Source of the DNA: Lelliottia amnigena
GTDB taxonomy: Bacteria > Pseudomonadota > Gammaproteobacteria > Enterobacterales > Enterobacteriaceae
NCBI GenBank assembly: GCA_900635465.1
Contig: LR134135.1
Coordinates: 2,232,001-2,296,000 of the forward strand
DNA length: 64,000 nt
Direction: 5' to 3'
Within the stretch, counting starts at the first letter, position 1. Each line of letters begins with the position of its first letter. Below the pieces are notes generated by a model that searched no databases, was not told the origin of the DNA, and saw only the letters and a program-made list of their open reading frames with translations. A program made the translations under genes and the position numbers. Positions 1-9,460 of the stretch are shown here, in pieces.

Positions 1-415
1 CTGAAAATGGCGTGGACCTGGCTGGATGCCACCTATCGCACCAACGTCTGCTCTGACGCAGATTGCAACGGTAACCGCATGCCGGGGATCGCGCGCAATA
101 TGGGCTATGCATCATTTGGCTGGCAACCGGAAGAAGGCTGGTACGCGGGTTCCGACATCCGTTATATGAGTGACATTATGGCGGATGACGAAAAACAGCG
201 CCAAAGCTCCCTCTTATACTCTTGTGGGCCTGAACACCGGGTATAAATTCAATTACGGCAACTGGGGAATGGACCTCTTTGGACGGGTCGATAATCTGTT
301 CGATAAAGAATATGTCGGATCGGTCATCGTCAATGAGTCTAATGGGCGCTACTACGAACCGGCTCCGGGACGAAACTACGGCGTAGGGTTGTCTGTTTCA
401 TACCGCTTCGAGTGA
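1..415 (+). pseudogene. yncD: TonB-dependent outer-membrane receptor, 3' end, frameshifted (YncD/PqqU)
   Basis: C-terminal part of a TonB-dependent outer-membrane barrel; the gene starts before the window. The YncD family (PqqU) takes up pyrroloquinoline quinone in E. coli. The first frame reads beta-strand-like sequence to about base 195, then the frame changes and continues through VDNLFDKEYVGS and the terminal strand ending SYRFE. Dropping one A from the five-A run near 193-197 joins the two frames (DDENSAKAPSY). The call rests on this C-terminal sequence plus the neighbouring mcbR, curA, mnaT and ydcZ, which are next to yncD in E. coli. The +1 lies in a homopolymer, so it may be a sequencing error. 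Confidence 0.75.
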
Positions 416-421
416 TAAAAC

Positions 422-444
422 CCCGGCAACACAGCGTTGCCGGG
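422..444. terminator. Hairpin between yncD and the chemoreceptor gene
   Basis: Perfect 9-bp stem (CCCGGCAAC / GTTGCCGGG) with a 5-nt loop between two convergent genes. On the minus strand it is followed by GGTTTTA, so it probably ends the chemoreceptor transcript and may act in both directions. Confidence 0.7.
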
Positions 445-450
445 TAGAGA

Positions 451-1989
451 TTAAGCGGCTCTGGCGTTCTGTTCTAAACGGAACGCTGCCACCAGTGATT
501 CCAGCAAACGCGCCTGATCTTCCAGCGCGCCCGCGGCTGAAGATGATGCCCCCACCAACGAGGCGTTCTGTTGCGTCGTGCTATCCAGTTCCATTACGGC
601 CCGGGATATCTGCTCAATGCCTCGGCTCTGCTCCTCAGACGCCGACGAAATTTCGCCCATAATATCGTTCACGCGCGTGACAGAATGCACCACCTGTTCC
701 ATGGTTTGCCCGGCTTTTGTTACCAGATCGCTGCCCGTCGTAATACGCGATACAGACTCGCTAATGAGCAATTCGATATCTTTCGCGGCCTGCGAACTGC
801 GTTGGGAAAGACTGCGAACTTCACTCGCCACAACGGCAAATCCACGGCCCTGTTCCCCGGCTCGCGCGGCTTCGACGGCGGCGTTCAGCGCCAGAATATT
901 GGTCTGGAAGGCAATGCTGTTAATCACGGCAGTAATGTCGGCGATTTTCTTCGAGCTGGTGTTGATATCACTCATGGTGCTGACGACATCGCGCATCACG
1001 CGTCCACCCTGGGTGGCCGTTTGCGACGCTTCCGCCGCCAGTTTGCTGGCGTGGCGCGCATTATCAGCATTGTTTTTCACCGTTGCCGTTAACTCTTCCA
1101 TACTGGCAGCCGTTTCCACGACGGCGGCGGCCTGTTGCTCAGTGCGTGACGAAAGATCGGTATTTCCCTCGGCAATTTCACTGGCGGCCAGCGATACTTG
1201 CGCGACGCTGGTGCGTACTTCGCCAATCATTGCGCGGAGCGTGTCGTTCATGCGCCCCATCGCACCCGTCAATTTGCCGAGCTCATCATCACCCTGAGCA
1301 CGAATAACCGAACTCAGATCGCCGCTGGCAATCAGTTCCGCCAGCTGCAAATTGTGTCTCACTGGATGAGTAATCTGACGCGTCACCCACCATGAAACCA
1401 GGATGCCAAAAAGCACGGCAACGACACCGACAATGGCAGTAATCGTGCTTGAACTGTTGGCGAGCGAATCGTTATGGATTTTGACCAGCGCGATAATTTC
1501 GCGAATAGACGCGCTGCTGTCATCACCTGCCGTTTTAACTTTATCTTCAGCAACTTTTAGCGCTTGCTGCGCTGTGGGATCGTCTTTATTCGCTTTAAGA
1601 CCGGCCATTGCGGTTTGCATTTCGGCAACGCTGCTTTCAAAACGTGCCAGATTGTCGGCGATAGCGTTAATAATGACCCCTTCCTGAGGCGTCCATTTTA
1701 GTTTCTTCGCTTCTGCTGTTATTTCCGCCGCATGTTGGACATAGTTCGCCAGTAATTGACCCGATTTTTCGTCTCCGTTATACAGAAATTTGAGACGATT
1801 AATCTTGGCCTGAAAAACTTCGATATTAATGTTATAAATAAGATTGGTTTGTTGATAGACATCGCGAATTTCTTTAAAGCGTAATACGCTCATGATGGTA
1901 GATACCGCCACCAGCAGCAATACCAGACCAAAACCCGCCGCGAGCTTTCTGCTCATTTTTATATTACGTAATCGTTGGCTGAAACTCAT
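451..1989 (-). CDS. Methyl-accepting chemotaxis protein
   Basis: Membrane chemoreceptor of 512 aa feeding the CheA/CheW pathway. A transmembrane helix lies near residues 15-37, followed by a helical periplasmic ligand domain, a second helix near 185-205, HAMP, and the cytoplasmic coiled coil with the conserved hairpin ([20 protein letters not shown]). The C-terminus ends QNARAA, so the NWETF-type CheR/CheB tether is absent. I start at ATG 1989 because GAGGAGCAGGAAG lies directly upstream; a TTG-initiated extension to 2004 would bury that site. Ligand unknown. It sits between yncD and mcbR, which are adjacent in E. coli, so it is an insertion relative to that order. Confidence 0.93.
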   Translation of the reverse strand: MSFSQRLRNIKMSRKLAAGFGLVLLLVAVSTIMSVLRFKEIRDVYQQTNLIYNINIEVFQAKINRLKFLYNGDEKSGQLLANYVQHAAEITAEAKKLKWTPQEGVIINAIADNLARFESSVAEMQTAMAGLKANKDDPTAQQALKVAEDKVKTAGDDSSASIREIIALVKIHNDSLANSSSTITAIVGVVAVLFGILVSWWVTRQITHPVRHNLQLAELIASGDLSSVIRAQGDDELGKLTGAMGRMNDTLRAMIGEVRTSVAQVSLAASEIAEGNTDLSSRTEQQAAAVVETAASMEELTATVKNNADNARHASKLAAEASQTATQGGRVMRDVVSTMSDINTSSKKIADITAVINSIAFQTNILALNAAVEAARAGEQGRGFAVVASEVRSLSQRSSQAAKDIELLISESVSRITTGSDLVTKAGQTMEQVVHSVTRVNDIMGEISSASEEQSRGIEQISRAVMELDSTTQQNASLVGASSSAAGALEDQARLLESLVAAFRLEQNARAA

Positions 1990-2175
1990 CTTCCTGCTCC
2001 TCAAAAGGCAAATGTGCCTGATCCTTTATCGGCAGGATTTTCGGTTAATGCATAGTCATCTGGTCTTATCTGTCACAGAAATGAAATAGCGTTCCCGGTA
2101 AACATTCGTCACCGGGCAAATAATGAAGAGGGGAGATAATTTATATATAAAACTAAAACTGCATTAAATGATTCC

Positions 2176-2845
2176 CTAACTAAAATATTGTTGTAATAAG
2201 AGCGCTGTTGACTCATCAATCAGTTTATCTATCGCTTTTTGACTGGCCACAACATCCCCGCGTTCGAGATGGTCCAGCAGCTGATCGTAACGATAAGGGT
2301 ATTTCGCAATGTCGTGTTCATCTTCATGAAGATAGTTAAAGCATGGCCCAATACGCACCCAAAGTTGCTCAATCATCGACGTCAATGTCGGCATATGGGC
2401 AAACTCGTATAGCCTGAAGCGAAATACGCGATTAGCATGCAACGCACGCTGCGCGTTGCCGTTACGCATCGCTTCATGGAATCGCTCCGCCAGATCGCGT
2501 AACTCTTGTACCTGGCTGGCAGACATATTCTCACACGCTGCCGTCACCGCCATGGTTTCAAGCTGTTTACGAATGGCGTTGATTTCGTTATAGCGTTCGA
2601 GGGTGATTTCTGGCACCAAAAAACGCCTGCGCGGGGGTCGCGTGTAACGCGCCTGCAGAGACCAGTCGCAACAGCGCCTCACGCACCGGAGTGATACTGG
2701 TTCCTAATTTATCAGCAATTTCTTTAGTAATGAGTCTCGCACCGGGTTTAAGTGCGCCAGCTATCAGCGCTCCCTTAAGACTGACCTCCACTTGCATAGT
2801 GAGGCTCAGACGTTGTGCTTTTTCAAGGTTTTCCAAATCAAGCAT
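2176..2845 (-). pseudogene. mcbR: GntR-family regulator McbR, frameshifted
   Basis: FadR-type GntR transcription factor; E. coli McbR (YncC) represses yciR/mcbA-type biofilm and mucoidy genes. The N-terminal winged helix (LKPGARLITKEIADKLGTSI, then TPVREALLRLV) is in one frame. The FCD effector domain (EINAIRKQLE ... EQLWVRIGP ... LLQQYFS) is in another. The break is the six-base A run at 2618-2623 (plus strand): with five A's the junction reads AQAFLVPEIT, giving 222 aa, against about 221 in E. coli. Start at ATG 2845 is backed by AAAGGA upstream. Probably functional if the extra base is a sequencing error. Upstream of yncD-side genes as in E. coli. Confidence 0.85.
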
Positions 2846-3111
2846 GTATTTTTCCTTTTGCTTAAAATAAGCGCTATTCACCGCCCCGTTTGCCCCTAAC
2901 GGTGCTTGCCAGATATATCCTGTATTTTCATGCCTGGTGTTGGGAATATCGCAAAAAAAGCAAGAACTAATTATGATGTTAATTCACATGGCTCAGCTCA
3001 CTCTATCGAGAGAGTGGATGGCTATGCTTGTATTATTAAAGACATTATAGACAAAAATTAAGAATATATTATGGCGGATATTTCCGCCATATAAGCGTCA
3101 AACAAAAATCG

Positions 3112-4149
3112 TTAATTATCGTTGGCGACGCGTATGACCACTTTGCCGAAGTTTTTGCCCTCGAGCAGCCCGATAAATGCCTCAGGTGCATTTTCCAGCC
3201 CTTCTGTCACCTGCTCGCGGTAGTGAATTTTGCCTTCCTGAATCCAGCGCCCCATCTCGGTCTGGAATTCATCAATGCGATCACCGTAGTCCTGAGCGAT
3301 GATAAACCCTTGCACCCGGAGGCGTTTTTTCAGAATTGTCCCCATCAGCAACGGTAAACGATCCGGTCCAGCGGGCAGTTCTGTGGCGTTATAACCGCTG
3401 ACAAGACCACACACGGGCACGCGCGCGGAGGTGTTCAGCAACGGCAGAACCGCATCAAAGACTTTGCCGCCGACGTTTTCGTAATAGACGTCAATACCGT
3501 CAGGACAGGCTTGCGCCAGCTGTTGCGCAAAATCATCCGCGTGATGGTCGAGACAGCGATCGAATCCAAGCACCTCAACGGCATGACGGCATTTCTCCGC
3601 ACCGCCTGCAACGCCGACCACGTGACAGCCTTTAATTTTGCCGATTTGCCCAACGGTTGCGCCGACCGGCCCGGTTGCTGCGGCGACCACCAGCGTCTCG
3701 CCAGATTTAGGCTGACCGATATCCAGCAGCCCCATATAGGCTGTAAAGCCCGGCATACCCAGAATCCCAAGCGCCCACGAGGGATGCGCCAGATTCTCGC
3801 CAAGCTTAACAAGCCCTTTGCCGTCGGACAGATCAAACTCCTGCCAGCCGCTATAACTCAGCACCCATTCACCTTCTTTATAATCGGGGTGCCTGGACTG
3901 TTCCACGCGGCTGACCGTACCGCCCACCATCACCGCGCCGATATCCACTGGTGGAGAATAAGACGGCGCGTCGCTCATACGACCACGCATGTAGGGATCA
4001 AGTGACAGCCAGATGGTGCGCAGCAACAGTTGCCCTTCAGCAGGCGCAGGGACTGGATGTTCGTCTAAGCGAAAATTGTCAGCAACCGGTGCACCGTGCG
4101 GGCGTGACGCTAACACAAGGCGACGGTTTGTTTTTGCAGATTGACTCAT
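3112..4149 (-). CDS. curA: NADPH-dependent curcumin/enone reductase CurA
   Basis: Medium-chain dehydrogenase/reductase without zinc. It reduces the C=C bond of curcumin and related enones with NADPH in the cytosol. The nucleotide-binding motif AATGPVGATVGQIGK lies near residue 155, and the substrate-loop sequence DPYMRGRMSD near residue 50. ATG 4149 has AAGGAG seven bases upstream and gives 345 aa, the same as E. coli CurA; a 36-residue upstream extension in the same frame is not supported. It follows the regulator gene on the same strand and precedes mcbR, the E. coli order. Confidence 0.95.
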   Translation of the reverse strand: MSQSAKTNRRLVLASRPHGAPVADNFRLDEHPVPAPAEGQLLLRTIWLSLDPYMRGRMSDAPSYSPPVDIGAVMVGGTVSRVEQSRHPDYKEGEWVLSYSGWQEFDLSDGKGLVKLGENLAHPSWALGILGMPGFTAYMGLLDIGQPKSGETLVVAAATGPVGATVGQIGKIKGCHVVGVAGGAEKCRHAVEVLGFDRCLDHHADDFAQQLAQACPDGIDVYYENVGGKVFDAVLPLLNTSARVPVCGLVSGYNATELPAGPDRLPLLMGTILKKRLRVQGFIIAQDYGDRIDEFQTEMGRWIQEGKIHYREQVTEGLENAPEAFIGLLEGKNFGKVVIRVANDN

Positions 4150-4214
4150 GGTTCGCTCCTTCTTATACAAATGACCTTTAAGACTAGACCCTGTTTGCGG
4201 CGACTGCCTTAACA

Positions 4215-4790
4215 TTACGAGCCAGATTGATTCAGCCGAACCACCAGATACACGCACGGCTGCTGGCTTTCGTTAATGAACCGGCAGTCGTTGGGCGGGC
4301 CCAGTTCCAGACAATCCCCCGCCTGCATTTCATGGCGGGTATCCCCCTCCTGAAACACCAGTTCGCCCGATTGCAGCCAGATCAACTGCCGCGCCAGCGC
4401 ATACGAAGATGCTGGCATCGGCACATCGCTGCCCGCCGGGAGCTCAACCTGGACCAGATCGATAGGCAAATCGGTACGCGGAGAAACATGACGTCGCAGG
4501 TAATGGCTTTGCGGATCGCGCCAGACCGGTTGATTCGCGAAGCGTAACAGTTTGCCCTCTTGCATTTCAGCGCGGGCAATTAACGTCGACATGCTGATCC
4601 CGAATGCGCCGGAAAGACGGGCCAGAAGCGTGGCCGTCGGGCTGCTATCACTGCGTTCAATCTTGTGGATCATGGCACGCGAGACGCCCGCTCGCTCGGC
4701 GAGTTCGCTAAGTGACCAGCCACGCGATTCGCGTTCAAGGCGAATGCGCGCGCTGATCCGTTGATTCATATCGTCTGGCATAGTATTCAT
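4215..4790 (-). CDS. XRE-family transcriptional regulator with C-terminal cupin
   Basis: DNA-binding regulator of up to 191 aa. An XRE helix-turn-helix covers about residues 12-65 (GWSLSELAERAGVSRAMIHK), followed by a cupin sensor domain near 110-185 (WLQSGELVFQEGD ... AGDCLELGPP). It is divergent from mnaT and upstream of curA. Candidate operators lie in the shared intergenic region. No clear Shine-Dalgarno precedes any of the three possible ATGs (4790, 4781, 4769). A TATAGT -10-like box on the minus strand (4804-4799) would put the transcript start almost at ATG 4790, so translation could be leaderless. E. coli has no gene here between curA and mnaT. Confidence 0.85.
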   Translation of the reverse strand: MNTMPDDMNQRISARIRLERESRGWSLSELAERAGVSRAMIHKIERSDSSPTATLLARLSGAFGISMSTLIARAEMQEGKLLRFANQPVWRDPQSHYLRRHVSPRTDLPIDLVQVELPAGSDVPMPASSYALARQLIWLQSGELVFQEGDTRHEMQAGDCLELGPPNDCRFINESQQPCVYLVVRLNQSGS

Positions 4791-4797
4791 GACGTCA

Positions 4798-4807
4798 TAC
4801 TATAGTG
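4798..4807. promoter_or_regulatory. Candidate operator copy 1 (TACTATAGTG)
   Basis: Nearly palindromic TACTATAGTG, containing the self-complementary octamer ACTATAGT, placed just upstream of the regulator's start. On the minus strand it overlaps a TATAGT -10-like box, which fits autoregulation. Inference from position and symmetry only. Confidence 0.5.
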
Positions 4808-4907
4808 TATGAAATCGATTTCAACGCCCCCTTTCATAACAAAAAAATATGGCTTATGCCGTCGTGTTTCACGGCGCGGTTTGTATAATATTGTGATAAA
4901 ACTGTAC

Positions 4908-4917
4908 CACTATAGTG
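4908..4917. promoter_or_regulatory. Candidate operator copy 2 (CACTATAGTG) before mnaT
   Basis: Perfect 10-bp palindrome CACTATAGTG, 110 bp from copy 1 and 23 bp before the mnaT ATG. A TATAAT-like -10 box lies at 4884-4889, so a protein bound here would sit downstream of the mnaT promoter. Likely bound by the adjacent XRE-cupin regulator (inference). Confidence 0.5.
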
Positions 4918-4939
4918 AACACTCTATTCCGAGGTCCTC

Positions 4940-5455
4940 ATGATCATCCGCCACGCCAATAAAGAAGACTGCGCCGCAATCGGCGAAATTTATAACCATG
5001 CCGTTGTGCACACTGCCGCAATCTGGAATGACACTACCGTTGATACCGAGAACCGCATTGCGTGGTTTGAAGCGCGGACGCTGATGGGCTATCCGGTACT
5101 GGTGAGCGAAGAAAAGGGTGTCATCACGGGCTATGCCTCATTTGGCGACTGGCGGGCATTTGACGGATTCCGACATACGGTTGAACATTCGGTTTACGTT
5201 CACCCCGAGTATCAGGGCAAAGGGATTGGTCGTGAGCTGATGAAAGCGCTGATCGGTGAAGCGCGCAACATCGGTAAACACGTTATGGTGGCGGGAATTG
5301 AGGCACAAAATCACGGCTCGATTCACCTTCACAAGACGCTCGGATTTGTGATTACCGGACAAATGCCGCAGGTCGGGACCAAATTTGGCCGCTGGCTGGA
5401 TCTTACCTTTATGCAGCTCCAGCTTGATGAGCGCAACGACCCGGACGCTATCTGA
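4940..5455 (+). CDS. mnaT: GNAT N-acyltransferase MnaT
   Basis: Acetyl-CoA-dependent N-acyltransferase of 171 aa; the E. coli homologue (YncA, 172 aa) acetylates L-methionine sulfone and sulfoximine and related analogues, a detoxification role. The acetyl-CoA pyrophosphate loop HPEYQGKGIGRELM lies near residues 91-104, and the C-terminal GNAT strand near GFVITGQMPQVG. GAGG lies upstream of ATG 4940. The stop overlaps the ydcZ start by one base (TGATG), so the two are probably translationally coupled. Confidence 0.93.
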   Translation: MIIRHANKEDCAAIGEIYNHAVVHTAAIWNDTTVDTENRIAWFEARTLMGYPVLVSEEKGVITGYASFGDWRAFDGFRHTVEHSVYVHPEYQGKGIGRELMKALIGEARNIGKHVMVAGIEAQNHGSIHLHKTLGFVITGQMPQVGTKFGRWLDLTFMQLQLDERNDPDAI

Positions 5456-5904
5456 TGAATCAATCCCTGACGCTGGTCTTTCTGGTCGCTGCCGGGATCG
5501 GTCTGGTGGTGCAAAATACGTTGATGGTGCGCATCACCCAGTCATCCTCCACCATTTTGATCGCGATGCTGCTGAACTCGCTGGTCGGCATTGTGCTGTT
5601 CGTGAGTATTTTATTACTTAAAAATGGCGTGGCGGGATTCAGCGAACTGGCGTCGACGATTCGCTGGTGGACGTTAATTCCCGGTTTGTTGGGATCGTTT
5701 TTTGTCTTTGCCAGTATCAGCGGCTACCAGTACGTTGGAGCAGCCACGACGATTGCGGTGCTGGTCGCCAGTCAGTTGATTGGCGGGCTGGTGATGGACG
5801 TATTGAAAAGCCAGGGGATCCCCCTGCGTGCGCTGATTGGCCCGATTTGCGGTGCGGTATTGCTGGTGATTGGCGCCTGGCTGGTTGCCCGACGCCAGTT
5901 TTAA
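5455..5904 (+). CDS. ydcZ: DMT-like inner-membrane protein YdcZ (DUF606)
   Basis: Small integral membrane protein of 149 aa, the same length as E. coli YdcZ, with about five hydrophobic helices (near residues 5-25, 35-52, 68-88, 92-112, 125-145). DUF606 proteins belong to the drug/metabolite transporter superfamily as half-size units; substrate unknown. Start codon overlaps the mnaT stop by one base. Confidence 0.92.
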   Translation: MNQSLTLVFLVAAGIGLVVQNTLMVRITQSSSTILIAMLLNSLVGIVLFVSILLLKNGVAGFSELASTIRWWTLIPGLLGSFFVFASISGYQYVGAATTIAVLVASQLIGGLVMDVLKSQGIPLRALIGPICGAVLLVIGAWLVARRQF

Positions 5905-5907
5905 ACC

Positions 5908-6141
5908 TTACAGGATCGTGCCACCTTTGGTGAGCTGTTCCTGCCGCGCTTCGGCATCTTCTTTGTAATGCTTGCCGTGATGAGCAATGGCGTTACGCAG
6001 GCGCTGCTGCTGCGCGTAACGATCTTCGCGGCTCAGTTCCGCGTCCTCGCTCAATTCGACCAACAGTTCATTCATATGCGTAATAACACTTTCTTCCACA
6101 GCGGCATCCACACGCGCCGTCACTGCATCCAGATGTGACAT
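5908..6141 (-). CDS. ydcY: DUF2526 family protein YdcY
   Basis: Small soluble, charged, probably helical protein of 77 aa, the same length as E. coli YdcY, function unknown. Conserved segments include ELSREDRYAQQQRLR and the C-terminus QEQLTKGGTIL. I use ATG 6141, with AAAGGAG seven bases upstream, rather than the in-frame GTG at 6147. It converges on ydcZ with a three-base gap. This is the last gene of the conserved left block; accessory DNA begins after it. Confidence 0.92.
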   Translation of the reverse strand: MSHLDAVTARVDAAVEESVITHMNELLVELSEDAELSREDRYAQQQRLRNAIAHHGKHYKEDAEARQEQLTKGGTIL

Positions 6142-6191
6142 TGTCACTCCTTTTGTCTCTTTCCTCTCCCTCGCGGGAGAGGATTTTTACA

Positions 6192-7790
6192 TTAATTCAG
6201 CTTCGCTTTCGAGAAATCACTGCCCATCAGGCTGACGCTATAACCCGTCACGTTGCTGCGGGTGGCGAAGAACGTTTTGCCGTTCGCCAGCGCAATCCAC
6301 GGCGCTTGCTGATAGAAAATCTCCTGCGCCTGGCCGTAGAGCTTGGCGCGTGCGGCTGGATCGCTGGTCAGCTTCGCTTTTTGCACGAGGTCATTGTATC
6401 CCTTATCGCACCAGCGTGCGGCATTAGAACCGGTTTTGATGCTGTTACAGCCCAGCAGCACATCCGCAAAATTATCCGGATCGCCGTTATCAGACATCCA
6501 GCCAAACAGCGCAGAATCATGCTCGCCTTTACGCATACCGGACAAATATTCGCCCCATTCATAGGAAACAATTTTCGCTTTCACGCCCACTTTTGCCCAG
6601 TCGTTTTGGATCATCTCCGCGATACGGCGCGAGTTTGGGTTATAGGGACGCTGAACCGGCATTGACCACAGCGTCACTTCCGCGCCCTGCTCCAGCCCGG
6701 CCTGCTTCAGCAGCGCTTTCGCTTTCTCTGGATCGTAGCTGTAGTCCTTCAACTCTTTGTCATAGCCCATCATATTTGGCGGAATCGGCGACTTCGCCAC
6801 CGTACCGGAGCCCATAAAGACAGCATTAACGATCGCTTTTTTGTCCGTGGCATAGTTCAGCGCCTGCCGCACCAGCACGTTGTCGAACGGTTTTTTCTCG
6901 GTGTTAAACGCCAGATAGCCGACGTTCAGCGCATCGACAGAGTGCAGCGCCAGATCTTTATTCTTCTTGATCACATCAAATTGCACCGGTGACGGCGCAG
7001 GAATGATCTGGCACTCGTTGGTTTGCAACTTCGCCAGACGCGTTTCGACATTTGGCGTGATGGAGAAAATCAGGTGCTTAGTCGGCACGTCGCCATCCCA
7101 GTAATTGGGGTTCGCGATATAGCGGATCAGTGAATCGACTTTGTACTGTTGCAGCACATATGGACCGGTCCCGACAGGCCAGGTATCCACGTTGTCCGGC
7201 GTGCCTTTTTTCAGCATTACATCCGCATACTCGGCAGACAGAATCGAGGCAAAGTCCATTCCCCAGTCCGCCAGGAACGCCGCATTCGGTTCGGTTAAGA
7301 CAAACTGAACGTGATAATCATCGACCTTTTTCACTTCCTGAATCAGTTTGTCCAGGCCGACGTCGTTAAAGTATTCGTAGTTGCCCTTCGACACATTATG
7401 ATACGGATGCTTAGGGTCTTTCTGACGCATCACCGAGAAAATAACGTCATCGGCGTTAAAATCACGCGTTGGTTTGAAGAATTTATTGCTATTGAATTTC
7501 ACCCCTTTGCGCAAAGCAAAAGTATAGGTTTTACCGTCAGGTGAAATTGTCCAGGATTCAGCCAGAGAAGGAACTGGCGTATTTTTCACCGGGTCAAAGT
7601 TAATCAAGCGGTTATAAAGCACCTGCGAGCTGGCGACGAATGACGGGCCTGAACTGGCAATTTGCGGGTTAAACGACTCCGGTGAGGCTTCAGAGCAATA
7701 AATAAGGGTGTCGCTTTTCGCCGCCCACGCGGCACTTGCCGGTAACAATGTGCTCAGCGCTAATGCGAGCAGTGTTTTCCCTGTAGACAT
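6192..7790 (-). CDS. Periplasmic dipeptide/peptide-binding protein, DppA/SapA-like
   Basis: Family 5 extracellular solute-binding protein of 532 aa, close in length and sequence to DppA (535 aa). A signal peptide covers about residues 1-23 (cleavage near AWA-AK), then YCSEASPESFNPQ and the family motif GTGPYVLQQY. Family members deliver peptides, heme or antimicrobial peptides to an ABC permease. No permease or ATPase gene is adjacent, so it probably shares another system's permease. ATG 7790 is preceded by AAAAGG; the frame runs open to 7838 without a better start. Confidence 0.9.
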   Translation of the reverse strand: MSTGKTLLALALSTLLPASAAWAAKSDTLIYCSEASPESFNPQIASSGPSFVASSQVLYNRLINFDPVKNTPVPSLAESWTISPDGKTYTFALRKGVKFNSNKFFKPTRDFNADDVIFSVMRQKDPKHPYHNVSKGNYEYFNDVGLDKLIQEVKKVDDYHVQFVLTEPNAAFLADWGMDFASILSAEYADVMLKKGTPDNVDTWPVGTGPYVLQQYKVDSLIRYIANPNYWDGDVPTKHLIFSITPNVETRLAKLQTNECQIIPAPSPVQFDVIKKNKDLALHSVDALNVGYLAFNTEKKPFDNVLVRQALNYATDKKAIVNAVFMGSGTVAKSPIPPNMMGYDKELKDYSYDPEKAKALLKQAGLEQGAEVTLWSMPVQRPYNPNSRRIAEMIQNDWAKVGVKAKIVSYEWGEYLSGMRKGEHDSALFGWMSDNGDPDNFADVLLGCNSIKTGSNAARWCDKGYNDLVQKAKLTSDPAARAKLYGQAQEIFYQQAPWIALANGKTFFATRSNVTGYSVSLMGSDFSKAKLN

Positions 7791-8073
7791 GGTTATAAGC
7801 CTTTTCAATTTTATTATATAGAGGGTTAATAACAGCACAGGGAAGTAACAGTGGCAAATAACGAAACACTATCAGGTTATTCTAAAGCAGATAATTTCGC
7901 TGATTTTGTCACCAGCCCCCGCGGATTGATTTGCCTTAAGTGCCATTGTTCGTCAAGCACTACCGTCATTTTCTATGCGCGAAGAAATCGCCCCTTTTGG
8001 CGTCTCTTCGCCCGTTTGCTTGCCATCCAGTTTCGTTAAAGTAGAGGCGTGAAAAAGTCTACAGGACCAAATC

Positions 8074-9456
8074 GTGGCAAAAACACTTTTACGCAGCGGC
8101 AATCTGGATGATTTTCAGGCCGTTGGCGGCGGCGGTCAGGCCGTATTTGAATCAGCATTGCAAATCCGCGAGGCGCTTCGCCTGCGCAAACAACAGGCAA
8201 TAGTCGATTGCCTGGCCATTCCGCAAGTTAACGACGGCGGCGATCGCGTTGACTGGTACTCTCCCGTGGATGGCGCTGTCACCGGCTGGAACGCCGCCGA
8301 CGAAGACGCCCGTTTCCGCGCCCTGCGCTATCTGGAAAATACGATCTCCAGCGTCGAGTCGCTGAGTAAAAAGAGCCTTCAGTCGCCTAAAACGGCGCAG
8401 CAGCTCTTTGGCTCTTTGCTTTCCAAAGCGTTCCAGTTCCCCGGCGAAAATTTCATTTACCTGATCGAGGGCAAGCCGGTTATCGCCTTTTGGGGATTTG
8501 TAAACCTTAATGAGAACGCGCGCGAGGATGTTCTGGATTGCCTGCGCGAATCGCTCGCGCCTGAGCCGATGCCTTCTCCGGTCGAAGAAGAGCCAGAGCC
8601 GGAACAGCTTCCGGTAGTGACCTTTGAAGAGGCCGATGCGCCGCTGATTGCCCCAACGCCTGCGACAGCCGTTGTGCCTGCACCAGTGACCACGGCGGTA
8701 CTTCGTGTTACCGAAGACGATTTGTACGTTGCGCAGCCTGCCAAATTAGCCCCAAATGAACCGACTGCGCCCGCTCAGCCTGAACCGGCAGCCGTAACCA
8801 AAAAGCGCCGCGTTCCACTCTGGACATTGCCTGTTGCAGCGGTGATTGTTGCCGCCGTCGCGGCACCACTGCTGTGGCCGAAAGCGGCACCGTCAGCAGA
8901 ACCTGCCCCAACACCTGCGCCTGCGCCCGTAGCGATCGCGCCAAAACCGGTGCAGCCAGTGGCCGACATCGCCATGAACCTGCCGCTCCACCAGGCCGAA
9001 ATTTTACCCGTTGCCGCGCCTGTCGTGACGCCAGCGCCAGCAGAAGAAGCAGTCATCATCTCAGCCATTCCTAAAGATGCGCTGGTGATGGACGCCATGC
9101 AGGTGAAAACCGGTTCGACCAAATTCCTGAACGGGACCTGGCGCGCACTGCTTGACGTGAAGGACCCGATTACCGGCAAACCACCGTCAATGCGCTATCA
9201 GGTTCAGAACAATAAAGGTACGGCGCGTGTGGTTCACGGCGATAATGTTGTTTGCCGAACGGATATTTTCTCGGGTCTGCACAGCAACGGTGAGCTGATG
9301 ATAAAAAGTCGCGGCAACGCCCGTTGCTCGGATGGTTCACGCTACCCGATGCCAGAGATTGCCTGTAAAGCAGGGACTAACGATGTGGCAGAGTGTACTG
9401 CCCGTTATGATGCCAAAACCGTCGTTCCGCTGACGTTCAAGAAAGCAGGTGCCTGA
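8074..9456 (+). CDS. srfA: SrfA family protein (first gene of srfABC)
   Basis: Protein of 460 aa resembling Salmonella SrfA, named as an SsrB-regulated factor. Residues 1-150 are soluble. A proline/alanine/glutamate-rich linker follows (about 165-245), then a basic KKRR patch and one transmembrane helix near 247-267. A second Pro-Ala linker leads to a C-terminal domain (about 330-460) with several cysteines. This layout suggests a cytoplasmic head, one membrane pass and a periplasmic tail. GTG 8074 has AGGA upstream. The stop is four bases before the srfB ATG. Biochemical function unknown. Confidence 0.85.
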   Translation: MAKTLLRSGNLDDFQAVGGGGQAVFESALQIREALRLRKQQAIVDCLAIPQVNDGGDRVDWYSPVDGAVTGWNAADEDARFRALRYLENTISSVESLSKKSLQSPKTAQQLFGSLLSKAFQFPGENFIYLIEGKPVIAFWGFVNLNENAREDVLDCLRESLAPEPMPSPVEEEPEPEQLPVVTFEEADAPLIAPTPATAVVPAPVTTAVLRVTEDDLYVAQPAKLAPNEPTAPAQPEPAAVTKKRRVPLWTLPVAAVIVAAVAAPLLWPKAAPSAEPAPTPAPAPVAIAPKPVQPVADIAMNLPLHQAEILPVAAPVVTPAPAEEAVIISAIPKDALVMDAMQVKTGSTKFLNGTWRALLDVKDPITGKPPSMRYQVQNNKGTARVVHGDNVVCRTDIFSGLHSNGELMIKSRGNARCSDGSRYPMPEIACKAGTNDVAECTARYDAKTVVPLTFKKAGA

Positions 9457-9460
9457 TTCT

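Noticed and set aside
571..1297. Long plus-strand frames opposite the first chemoreceptor
   Set aside because: Antisense shadows of a conserved gene, as also seen opposite srfB, ydbK, patD and ydcT.
7851..8039. Plus-strand 62-codon frame between the binding protein and srfA
   Set aside because: No ribosome-binding site, lies in a divergent promoter region, Cys/Arg-rich composition unlike a real protein.
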